Origin: Oscillospiraceae bacterium
GTDB taxonomy: Bacteria; Bacillota; Clostridia; Oscillospirales; Oscillospiraceae
Assembly (NCBI GenBank): GCA_017469795.1
Contig: JAFUFT010000055.1
Coordinates: 1-51,391 of the forward strand
DNA length: 51,391 nt
Direction of reading: 5' to 3'
The notes under the pieces were generated by a model that was given only the letters and a program-made list of their open reading frames with translations, was not told the origin of the DNA and ran no database searches. This document shows, one piece after another, positions 44,947 to 51,391 of this stretch; position 1 is the first letter of the stretch; each line of letters opens with the position of its first letter. The position numbers were made by a program, and so were the translations under genes.

Positions 44947-45777
44947 ATGAGCGAGTGCAACAACAACTGTGCCTCCTGCAGCGCCGACTGCGACAGCCGT
45001 CAGGCCGAGAGCCTGCTGGCTCAGGCCAACCCGCTTTCCAGCGTGAAAAAGGTCATCGCCGTGGTCAGCGGAAAGGGTGGCGTGGGCAAATCCACCGTCA
45101 CCTCCATGCTTGCGGTGGAGATGAACCGCCGGGGCTACCATGTGGGCGTTCTGGACGCGGACATCACCGGCCCGTCGATCCCCAAAGCGCTGAATATTCA
45201 GGGCCGGCCTACCGGCGTGGAGGAGGGGATGCTCCCCATCCGGTCTGAGACCGGCATCGACGTGATGAGCATCAACCTGCTGCTGGAGAACGACACGGAT
45301 CCGGTGATCTGGCGGGGTCCGATCCTGGGCGGCGTGGTGAAGCAGTTTTGGACCGACGTGGTCTGGAAGGACGTGGACTATCTCTTCGTGGATATGCCTC
45401 CCGGAACCGGCGACGTGCCCCTGACGGTATTCCAGAGCCTGCCCATTGACGGGATCGTGGTGGTGACCAGCCCCCAGGAGCTGGTGTCCATGATTGTGAA
45501 AAAGGCTGTGAACATGGCCGGCATGATGAACATTCCCGTGGTGGGTCTGGTGGAGAACTACAGCTATCTGAAATGTCCCGACTGCGGCAAGGAGATCTCG
45601 GTGTTCGGCAAGAGCAGGATCGACGAAGCGGGCAGGGAACTGGGTCTTCCCGTTCTGGCCAAGCTGCCCATCGATCCTCTGGTCGCCCAGGCCATGGACG
45701 AGGGCCTGCTGGAGCACGCGAAGGTGGACGCCATTGCCCCTGCGGCGGACGGGATCGAACGGTTCGGAAAGTTATAA
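44947..45777 (+). CDS. Mrp/NBP35 family Fe-S carrier ATPase
   Basis: A 276-residue P-loop ATPase of the Mrp/ApbC type, which holds and transfers Fe-S clusters. The deviant Walker A is VVSGKGGVGKST. The family features DADITGPSIPKAL, DMPPGTGDVPLTV and the KCPDCGK CxxC (cluster bridging the dimer) are present. It also has an N-terminal cysteine cluster, C4, C8, C11 and C15, like eukaryotic NBP35, that may hold a second cluster. AAAGGACGG precedes the ATG. It is a single-gene unit. It could supply clusters to Fe-S enzymes such as the hydrogenase, which is only inference. Confidence 0.93.
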   Translation: MSECNNNCASCSADCDSRQAESLLAQANPLSSVKKVIAVVSGKGGVGKSTVTSMLAVEMNRRGYHVGVLDADITGPSIPKALNIQGRPTGVEEGMLPIRSETGIDVMSINLLLENDTDPVIWRGPILGGVVKQFWTDVVWKDVDYLFVDMPPGTGDVPLTVFQSLPIDGIVVVTSPQELVSMIVKKAVNMAGMMNIPVVGLVENYSYLKCPDCGKEISVFGKSRIDEAGRELGLPVLAKLPIDPLVAQAMDEGLLEHAKVDAIAPAADGIERFGKL

Positions 45778-45815
45778 AAAACACCCCGCAGCCAAATGGC
45801 TGCGGGGTTTCGCTT
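45778..45815. terminator. Bidirectional terminator between Mrp and rpsR
   Basis: An 11-bp stem (45783-45793 with 45798-45808) with A-rich sequence on one side and TTTCGCTTTT on the other ends both the plus- and minus-strand units. Confidence 0.9.
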
Positions 45816-45819
45816 TTCA

Positions 45820-46053
45820 TTAGTCGGTCACATAGGGCAGCAGAGCGATCTGACGGGCGCGCTTGATGGCGGTGGTCAGCTGACGCTGATGCTTGGCGCA
45901 GGTGCCGGTGGTCCGGCGGGGCAGGATCTTGCCACGCTCGGAGAGATAGCGGCGGAGCTTCGCAGTGTCCTTATAGTCGATGTGCTCGACCTTGTCCACG
46001 CAGAATCCGCACACCTTGCGGCGCTTGCGGCCTCTGACTCTATCGTTAGCCAT
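45820..46053 (-). CDS. rpsR: Ribosomal protein bS18
   Basis: A 77-residue small-subunit protein that pairs with S6 on the 30S platform. The core [20 protein letters not shown] and [20 protein letters not shown] are canonical. It has C15, C18 and C52 (KVCGFC, GTCAKH), the metal-binding variant of S18. It is the last gene of rpsF-ssb-rpsR, 35 bp after ssb. Confidence 0.98.
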   Translation of the reverse strand: MANDRVRGRKRRKVCGFCVDKVEHIDYKDTAKLRRYLSERGKILPRRTTGTCAKHQRQLTTAIKRARQIALLPYVTD

Positions 46054-46088
46054 GGATATACCTCCTTGTATAGTACGTTGTGCCGGAA

Positions 46089-46544
46089 TCAGAACGGCAG
46101 GTCACTGTCGTTGGTTTCCAGCATGGAAAAATCACTGGTAGGCGCCGCAGGAGCCGTAAAGCCGCCCTCTGCGGGAGCGGAATAGCTGCCGTACTCGGCA
46201 AAGCTTCCGCCGGAGGCACCGTCGCGCTTGGAGTCGCCGAAATAGACGTTATCGGCCACCACTTCCGCGCTGCGGCGCTTGTTGCCCTCTTTGTCGGTCC
46301 AGTTGCGGATCTGAAGCCGGCCGGAAACCACCGCCATGCGGCCCTTGGTGAAATACTTGGAGACGAACTCCGCGGTATTCCGCCATGCCACCACATCGAT
46401 GAAATCCACCGAGGTCTCACCGTTCTGGCTCTTGAAGTCCCGGTCCACCGCCAGGGCGAAGGACGCCACCGCGGTGCCGGTTCCGGTGTGCCGGAGCTCA
46501 GGGTCACGGGTCAGACGGCCCATGAGAACAATGTGATTGAGCAT
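46089..46544 (-). CDS. ssb: Single-stranded DNA-binding protein
   Basis: A 151-residue SSB. The OB fold covers about residues 1-105 ([18 protein letters not shown] ... [16 protein letters not shown] ... [16 protein letters not shown]). A short Ala/Ser/Gly-rich linker follows, and the acidic C-terminal tip DSDLPF recruits repair and replication partners. It sits between rpsF and rpsR as in most Firmicutes. AAGGAGG before the ATG overlaps the rpsF stop. Confidence 0.98.
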   Translation of the reverse strand: MLNHIVLMGRLTRDPELRHTGTGTAVASFALAVDRDFKSQNGETSVDFIDVVAWRNTAEFVSKYFTKGRMAVVSGRLQIRNWTDKEGNKRRSAEVVADNVYFGDSKRDGASGGSFAEYGSYSAPAEGGFTAPAAPTSDFSMLETNDSDLPF

Positions 46545-46556
46545 GAATGAGCCTCC

Positions 46557-46853
46557 TTACGCTTCCACCGTAGTGATCAGGCAGCGCATGATGCCGTCGG
46601 TGATCTTCATCACACGATCCATCTCGGCGGGGAACTCGGGCTTAGCCTCAAAATGCATCAGCACATAGTAGCCCTCATTCAGGTCGTCGATCTCGTAAGC
46701 CAGACGGCGCTTGCCCCACTCATCGATCTCGGTGAGGGTTCCCTCTGCTTCCACCATCGCCTTGAATTTCTCCACCAGCGCCTGGGTATCCTCCTCAGTG
46801 AGCTGAGGATTGATGATATAGAGCGCCTCGTACTTCTCGGTAATCTTAGCCAT
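46557..46853 (-). CDS. rpsF: Ribosomal protein bS6
   Basis: A 98-residue small-subunit protein. YEALYIINPQLTEED, WGKRRLAYEIDDLNEGYYVLMHFEA and a short C-terminal tail are canonical. The start at 46851-46853 has AAGGAGG upstream; a longer frame into the leader is rejected. It is first in rpsF-ssb-rpsR; its leader can form a GC-rich hairpin that may be the S6:S18 binding site. Confidence 0.97.
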   Translation of the reverse strand: MAKITEKYEALYIINPQLTEEDTQALVEKFKAMVEAEGTLTEIDEWGKRRLAYEIDDLNEGYYVLMHFEAKPEFPAEMDRVMKITDGIMRCLITTVEA

Positions 46854-46869
46854 GTTGTTTGCACCTCCT

Positions 46870-46920
46870 TTTGGACATATGGCCGCCGGTCCTGCCGGCG
46901 GCAAGGATTGCTGTCATAGA
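46870..46920 (-). promoter_or_regulatory. Candidate S6:S18-binding leader structure
   Basis: In the rpsF leader (minus strand), GCCGCCGG pairs with CCGGCGGC around a five-base loop, enclosed by GACA/TGTC, ending just before the ribosome site. S6:S18-responsive leaders with CCG-containing hairpins are known in many bacteria; the match to the consensus was not tested. Confidence 0.42.
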
Positions 46921-46933
46921 TTGCAGCCTTTCT

Positions 46934-46961
46934 ATTATAGCAGGAAATGACGGTTTGTCAA
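46934..46961 (-). promoter_or_regulatory. Sigma-A promoter of the rpsF operon
   Basis: Minus strand: -35 TTGACA, 16-base spacer, -10 TATAAT. The -35 directly abuts the stop codon of the upstream ytvI-like gene. Confidence 0.88.
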
Positions 46962-48059
46962 TCATTTTTCCGGATATTTTACGGCAAATACCTGATGCCT
47001 CCCGAGGATTTCCCCGGCCGGGGAGTTCTGACGAAGGCCCCGGTACAGCGTCAGCCCGGTCATGACCAACACCGGCAGCAGGAGCATGCCCCAGATGCCG
47101 CCGATCCGCCAGCCGGCGTAGACGGCGCCCAGCGCGATCAGAGGACTCATACCCATCTGAGCGCCAAGAAGCTTCGGCTCCAGGACATTTCGGGTCAGGG
47201 CAGCCGAGCCGTACAGGAGAAGCAGGCCCAGTCCCAGCGGGAGCTCGCCGGTCATCATGGCGACCATCGCCCAGGGAATCAGCACGGTTCCCGTGCCGAA
47301 AACGGGCAGCGCATCCAGAACTGCCACCCCCAGCGCCAGCAGAAGGGGAGAATCTGTCCGGAGCAGGAGAAAACCCGTCAAAAGGATCAGAAAGGTCACG
47401 CCCATCAGCGCCGCCTGAGCCCGGAGCCATCCCAGCACGGCCCGCCTCAGGCCACCGGTGATCCGGCGGACCGGGTCCAGAAGCCGTTCCGGCAGGTGCA
47501 GCTTTGCCAGTTCCCGCAGCCGGGGCAGCTCCGCCGCGGCAAAATAACAGGACAGGACCATGGTCATCAGAAAAAACAGGGCGCCGGGCAGCGCGGAGAG
47601 CAGTCCGCTGACCAGGGCGAAGATCCGGTCATAGATCCCCGCCGCCAGCGTGCCGCTGCCGCTCGTCAGGTTTTCCGTCCAGCTGCGGAAGGCGTCGCCG
47701 ATCCCGCCGGGCAGATCCCGCCCCAGGACGGACAGATACCGGCTCAGGGCGGCGCCGTATCCCGCGGCGGTTTCCAGAACCGCGGGCAGCTGCCGGGACA
47801 GCTGCTGCAGCTCCCGGAGCAGGACCCTGCCCATGAGCCAAAGGAGACCTGCGGCGGAGGCCAGCGCGCCGGTGACGCAGGCCCATGCGGAAAAGCCGCG
47901 GCTCATGCCGGCCCGGGCCTGCACTCTGCGGATCCAGGGGTCAAGTCCCGCGGCGGCAAGGATGCCCAGCGCCACCGGCAGAAACAGGATCAGCGCCAGC
48001 AGTCCTCCGGCGCAGGAGAGGACCCAGAGGGCGGCAGAAGAGAGCGGTTTTCGGGACAT
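46962..48059 (-). CDS. ytvI: YtvI-like AI-2E family membrane protein
   Basis: A 365-residue polytopic membrane protein of the AI-2E transporter-like family: N-terminal helices, an amphipathic middle region (about 85-160), then a membrane domain with SALPGALFFLMTMVLSCYFA, LDALPVFGTGTVLIPWA and the RNVLEPKLLGAQMGMSPLIAL motif near the C-terminus. The size and these motifs fit the sporulation protein YtvI; transport has not been shown for that branch. AAGGAGG precedes ATG 48057-48059. It lies upstream of rpsF on the same strand with no terminator between. Confidence 0.84.
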   Translation of the reverse strand: MSRKPLSSAALWVLSCAGGLLALILFLPVALGILAAAGLDPWIRRVQARAGMSRGFSAWACVTGALASAAGLLWLMGRVLLRELQQLSRQLPAVLETAAGYGAALSRYLSVLGRDLPGGIGDAFRSWTENLTSGSGTLAAGIYDRIFALVSGLLSALPGALFFLMTMVLSCYFAAAELPRLRELAKLHLPERLLDPVRRITGGLRRAVLGWLRAQAALMGVTFLILLTGFLLLRTDSPLLLALGVAVLDALPVFGTGTVLIPWAMVAMMTGELPLGLGLLLLYGSAALTRNVLEPKLLGAQMGMSPLIALGAVYAGWRIGGIWGMLLLPVLVMTGLTLYRGLRQNSPAGEILGRHQVFAVKYPEK

Positions 48060-48162
48060 AAGGACCTCCTTGGTGCGGGCCGTCCGGAGTGCCCGGGGCC
48101 TGAATTGGACAGAAACGCTAAAAAACAGGAAAAAAAAGACCGGATATGTTGCAAACTGTCCG

Positions 48163-48191
48163 TTGTCAAGAGACAATTCCCATGATAAGAT
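48163..48191 (+). promoter_or_regulatory. Promoter of the ACT-hom-lysC operon with overlapping dyad
   Basis: -35 TTGTCA, 17-base spacer, -10 TAAGAT. The -35 is part of a perfect inverted repeat TTGTC-AAGA-GACAA (48163-48176) that could be an operator. Confidence 0.6.
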
Positions 48192-48245
48192 ATGTGAGTG
48201 AAAAACAAATGAACTTCACAGACGGACATTTTGGAGGGAGACAAT

Positions 48246-48686
48246 ATGGATTCCACGCCGAAATACTACATTGTTGAGGCGTCCGCGCTGCCGGAGGTGT
48301 TCCTGAAGGTGGCGGAGGCCAAGCGCCTGCTGGACTCCGGAGAGGCGTCCACCGTGGGGGAGGCCACCAAGCTCACCGGGATCAGCCGCAGCGCCTTTTA
48401 TAAGTACCGGGATGTGATGATGCCCTTTCAGAATCTTATGGCGGGCCGGATCATTACATTCCAGCTGACCCTGAAGGATCGGACCGGTGTTCTGTCCGGG
48501 ATACTTTCCATTTTTGCCTATAACGGCGCAAATATACTCACCATCAACCAGAATATTCCCACGAACGGCTGCGCCATCGTTACCATATCCGCAGAGACGG
48601 GCGAACTGCACATCTCTGTGGAGGAGCTGCTCAAGCGTATGAGCAATATCAGCGGTGTGCTCAAGGCGGAGATCGTGGCGGGCTGA
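48246..48686 (+). CDS. ACT-domain regulatory protein (PheB/UPF0735-like)
   Basis: A 146-residue protein. The N-terminal part (about 1-65) contains a helix-turn-helix-like segment (STVGEATKLTGISRSAFYKYRD), and the C-terminal part an ACT domain (FQLTLKDRTGVLSGILSIFA). ACT domains bind amino acids; the position ahead of hom and lysC suggests a link to aspartate-family control. An upstream TTG belongs to the ribosome-site region, so ATG 48246 with GGAGGGAG is used. The hom gene follows after 16 bp. Confidence 0.9.
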   Translation: MDSTPKYYIVEASALPEVFLKVAEAKRLLDSGEASTVGEATKLTGISRSAFYKYRDVMMPFQNLMAGRIITFQLTLKDRTGVLSGILSIFAYNGANILTINQNIPTNGCAIVTISAETGELHISVEELLKRMSNISGVLKAEIVAG

Positions 48687-48702
48687 GAGGAAGGAGAAAA
48701 CT

Positions 48703-49938
48703 ATGGCGAAAGTTGCAATTATGGGCTTCGGCACCGTGGGCTCCGGCGTGGCGGAGGTGCTTGCGGGCAACGCCGCTTCCATTGAGAAAAAAGCCGGGGA
48801 GCCGGTCGAGGTCAAATACATCCTGGATCTGCGGGAGTTTCCCGACAGTCCCTTCGCGGACCGGATCGTCCACGATTTTTCCGTGATCGAAAACGACCCG
48901 GAGGTCACTGTGGTGGCCGAATGTATCGGCGGCGCCCGCATCGCCCGGGAGTATACCGCCCGTGCCCTGAAGGCGGGCAAGAGCGTGGTTACCTCCAACA
49001 AAGAGGTGGTGGCGGAATGCGGCGACGAATTCCTGGAGATCGCCCGGGAGAAGAACGTCAACTATCTCTTCGAGGCTTCCGTGGGCGGCGGCATCCCGAT
49101 CCTGAGACCGCTGACCTCCTGCCTGGCGGCCAATGAGATCACGGAGATCTACGGGATCCTCAACGGCACAACCAACTATATTCTGACTAAAATGATTAAG
49201 GAGGGACTGTCCTTCGACACGGCCCTCCGTCAGGCCCAGGAAAAGGGCTACGCCGAGGCGGACCCCACGGCGGACATTGAGGGACACGACGCCTGCCGGA
49301 AGATCTGCATTCTGGCGTCCCTGGCCTTCGGCAGACACGTCTACCCCCGGCAGGTGCCCACCACGGGCATCACCGGTGTCACCAGTGAGGACGTGGCGCT
49401 GGCCCATGCGGCTGGAAAGCGGATCAAGCTGCTGGGCCGGACCCTGCGGCTCGATGACGGCAAGATCATCGCCTATGTGGCGCCGCACCTGATCGACGAC
49501 GGGGAGCAGCTCGCCGGCGTGGAGGATGTGTTCAACGGCATCGTGGTGCGAGGCAACGCCATCGGCGACGTGATGTTCTACGGCCGGGGCGCCGGCAAGC
49601 TCCCCACGGCTTCCGCAGTGGCGGGAGACATCATCGACGCGGTGAAGCACCGTCAGGAGCGCCGCACCGGCATGGAGTGGATTCCCGGCGGAGATGAGAT
49701 CATGGGCGACTATCAGGATCTGCCCGTGCGGTGGTACGTCCGCGTTTCCGGCGACTTCGCGGAAAGCCATCCCAATGCGGCGGCCCATATGCTCGGCGGC
49801 GTTAGCCTGATCGATGTTCCCGAACGGGAGGACTGCGCCGGCATGATCACCAAAAATGCCATGTCCCGGAGGGAACTGGACCGGCGTCTTGCGGAGGCCG
49901 GCACCGAAGCGCTGAGCATATTCCCGGTTCTGGATTAA
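48703..49938 (+). CDS. hom: Homoserine dehydrogenase
   Basis: A 411-residue NAD(P)-dependent enzyme reducing aspartate semialdehyde to homoserine (threonine/methionine branch). The Rossmann start VAIMGFGTVGSGVAEVL, the catalytic TSNKEVVAECGDEF and FEASVGGGIPI, and GILNGTTNYILTKM with EADPTADIEGHDACRK are present. The C-terminal part (about 330-411) resembles an ACT domain. ATG 48703 has AAGGAG upstream. It sits between the ACT protein and lysC in one transcript. Confidence 0.97.
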   Translation: MAKVAIMGFGTVGSGVAEVLAGNAASIEKKAGEPVEVKYILDLREFPDSPFADRIVHDFSVIENDPEVTVVAECIGGARIAREYTARALKAGKSVVTSNKEVVAECGDEFLEIAREKNVNYLFEASVGGGIPILRPLTSCLAANEITEIYGILNGTTNYILTKMIKEGLSFDTALRQAQEKGYAEADPTADIEGHDACRKICILASLAFGRHVYPRQVPTTGITGVTSEDVALAHAAGKRIKLLGRTLRLDDGKIIAYVAPHLIDDGEQLAGVEDVFNGIVVRGNAIGDVMFYGRGAGKLPTASAVAGDIIDAVKHRQERRTGMEWIPGGDEIMGDYQDLPVRWYVRVSGDFAESHPNAAAHMLGGVSLIDVPEREDCAGMITKNAMSRRELDRRLAEAGTEALSIFPVLD

Positions 49939-49955
49939 GGTAAGAGGAGGAAACT

Positions 49956-51164
49956 ATGGCACTGATCGTACAGAAATTCGGCGGCAGTTCCGTGGCCGAT
50001 GCGGACCGCATCCGGCACGTGGCGGAGCTGATCACGAATACCTATAAAAAAGGAAATGATGTGGTGGTGGTGCTGTCCGCCCAGGGCGATACCACCGACG
50101 ACCTTCTGGAGAAGGCCTATGAGATCAACCCCAGCGCCTCCGCCCGGGAGATGGATATGCTCCTGGCCACGGGAGAGCAGCAGTCCATTGCCCTGATGGC
50201 CATGGCCATTGACGCACTGGGCTATCCGGCGGTGTCCCTGACCGGATGGCAGGTGGGGCTGGAGACCAACTCCAACTATGGTGTGGCCCGGATCAAGCGG
50301 GTCAGCGGCACCCGGATCCGGGAGGAGCTGGACCGCAGGCGGATCGTTCTGGTGGCAGGCTTCCAGGGCATCAACAAGTTCGGAGACCAGACTACCCTGG
50401 GACGGGGCGGCTCGGACACCACGGCGGTGGCCCTGGCGGTGGCGCTGAAGGCGGACCTCTGTCAGATCTATACCGACGTAGACGGCGTATACACCGCCGA
50501 TCCCCGGAAGGTTCCCAACGCCCGGAAGATGGACGAGATCACGTTTGACGAAATGCTGGAGCTGGCCTCTCTGGGGGCCCAGGTGCTCCATAACCGGTCT
50601 GTGGAAATGGCCAAGCGGTACAACATGAATTTGGAGGTGCTCTCCAGCTTTACCGGAGAGCCCGGCACCATTGTCAAGGAGGCAGTGAAACAAGTGGAAA
50701 AAACGTATATCAGCGGAGTTGCTTCGGATAAGAATATTGCGCGGCTGGCCCTGGTCGGCCTGGAGGACACCCCCGGCACCGCCTTCAAGGTGTTCAACCT
50801 TCTGGCCAGAGAGAAGATCAATGTGGACATCATTCTGCAGTCCATCGGCCGCAGCGATACCAAGGACATCAGCTTTACCGTGAACAGCAGCGTGGCGGAC
50901 CGGGCCTACAAGGTCCTGATGGAGAACAAGGACCAGCTAGGCTGCGACCACATCGACATCAGCCAGGACGTTTCCAAGGTTTCCGTCGTGGGCGGCGGCA
51001 TGGTGGACAATCCCGGCGTGGCGGCCACTATGTTTGAGGCCCTGTATGAGGCCCACATCAACATCCGCATGATCTCCACCTCGGAGATCAAGGTCTCCGT
51101 GCTGATCAACAAGGACGATACGGAGAAGGCAGTGGCAGCCATCCACGATAAATTCTTTGCGTGA
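49956..51164 (+). CDS. lysC: Aspartate kinase
   Basis: A 402-residue kinase phosphorylating aspartate, the entry to lysine, threonine and methionine synthesis. The kinase domain begins IVQKFGGSSVADADRIRHVA and has GRGGSDTTAVALA and YTDVDGVYTADPR. Two ACT domains follow (about 265-402), with LVGLEDTPGTAFKVFNLLA and SVVGGGMVDNPGVAATMF; these give feedback inhibition. GAGGAGG precedes the ATG. No lysine riboswitch is seen before it. It ends the operon. Confidence 0.97.
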   Translation: MALIVQKFGGSSVADADRIRHVAELITNTYKKGNDVVVVLSAQGDTTDDLLEKAYEINPSASAREMDMLLATGEQQSIALMAMAIDALGYPAVSLTGWQVGLETNSNYGVARIKRVSGTRIREELDRRRIVLVAGFQGINKFGDQTTLGRGGSDTTAVALAVALKADLCQIYTDVDGVYTADPRKVPNARKMDEITFDEMLELASLGAQVLHNRSVEMAKRYNMNLEVLSSFTGEPGTIVKEAVKQVEKTYISGVASDKNIARLALVGLEDTPGTAFKVFNLLAREKINVDIILQSIGRSDTKDISFTVNSSVADRAYKVLMENKDQLGCDHIDISQDVSKVSVVGGGMVDNPGVAATMFEALYEAHINIRMISTSEIKVSVLINKDDTEKAVAAIHDKFFA

Positions 51165-51170
51165 ACCGAA

Positions 51171-51203
51171 ACGAACCGTTCTTTCCGGAACGGTTCGTTT
51201 TTT
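51171..51203 (+). terminator. Intrinsic terminator of lysC
   Basis: An 11-bp stem ACGAACCGTTC/GAACGGTTCGT with a six-base loop is followed by TTTTTT. The group II intron begins four bases later. Confidence 0.93.
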
Positions 51204-51207
51204 GCCT

Positions 51208-51391
51208 GTGCGCCCGGCGAGCGCACGTTCTATAGGGTGAAAGTCCCGACCGCGCCCGGCAGTGGGAAGCGTTAGCCAAAGGCAAGGGTGTCCATCGCGA
51301 GGTGGAATCTGAAGGAAGCCGGATTTGGAGAGTTGAAAGGTCTCTCCATGGGCAAAGCTCTGGCCCGACGAACAGAAATCTTGTCAGGCCG
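51208..51391 (+). mobile_element. Group II intron (IIC type), 5' part, cut by window end
   Basis: The sequence begins GTGCGCCCGGC, the usual 5' end of such introns, and continues with domain I blocks: CTATAGGGTGAAAGTCCCGA, GTTAGCC, GCAAGGGTGTCC and GGAATCTGAAGGAAGC. From memory these match the Oceanobacillus iheyensis IIC intron at the same relative positions. The intron lies directly behind the lysC terminator in the same orientation, which is the target preference of IIC introns. The rest of the ribozyme and any reverse-transcriptase gene lie beyond the window. Confidence 0.88.

Noticed and set aside
51171..51203. Third copy of the dispersed repeat, suggested by TTCTTTCCGG
   Set aside because: The match is limited to about 10 bases and belongs to the lysC terminator stem.

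Overview
The window looks like chromosome from an anaerobic, spore-forming Gram-positive Clostridia member with fairly high GC, most likely of the Oscillospiraceae/Ruminococcaceae type. This rests on spo0A, spoIVB and a ytvI-like gene (sporulation), an [FeFe] hydrogenase with a GltD-like partner and acetate kinase (fermentation), strong AAGGAGG ribosome sites with frequent GTG/TTG starts, and Firmicutes-style gene order (dgt-dnaG-rpoD, spoIVB-spo0A, rpsF-ssb-rpsR, ACT-hom-lysC). Species assignment is inference; no rRNA or tRNA gene was seen.

Layout. 0-2 kb: a PH-domain protein and a GT-C membrane glycosyltransferase (minus). 2-4.8 kb: ackA diverging from tmcAL, then rpmE. 4.9-14.3 kb (plus): hflX, a GNAT enzyme, a YigZ protein, dgt-dnaG-rpoD, then DUF2804, a degenerate YkuD protein and an HD hydrolase. 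14.3-17.2 kb (minus): yihY, degV, an unpaired fumarase beta subunit and a DivIVA-like protein. 17.3-21.9 kb: a Nudix hydrolase facing a MoxR-DUF58-transglutaminase operon. 22.2-25.8 kb: a NuoF-type Fe-S/GltD fusion followed by the [FeFe] hydrogenase. 25.9-31.4 kb: a D,D-carboxypeptidase, coaX, a phosphodiesterase, three small unknown genes, a TagO-like transferase and trpS. 31.5-36.8 kb: a repeat element, gltX, an ECF sigma factor with a membrane-tethered serpin, a nitroreductase and a DUF2461 protein. 36.9-42 kb: spoIVB, spo0A, a DUF6062 protein, an acyl-ACP thioesterase and guaB. 42-46 kb: a second copy of the repeat in the leader of an ABC-F gene, a YdcF-like protein and a Mrp ATPase. 45.8-51.2 kb: rpsR, ssb, rpsF and ytvI (minus), then the ACT-hom-lysC operon. 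The end holds the 5' part of a group IIC-type intron directly behind the lysC terminator.

Most genes are housekeeping. The parts that deserve a second look are: the ECF sigma/serpin pair, in which the serpin carries an anti-sigma-like cytoplasmic end and membrane anchor; the roughly 100-nt structured repeat found twice, once in the ABC-F leader; the GltD-fusion/[FeFe]-hydrogenase pair; the L,D-transpeptidase homologue that has lost its catalytic residues; leader terminators in front of ackA and the nitroreductase gene; tandem 0A-box-like sites before spo0A; and the intron.

All assignments come from reading motifs and context; no database search was run. Start codons were set by Shine-Dalgarno spacing, which in several cases moved them from the longest reading frame.
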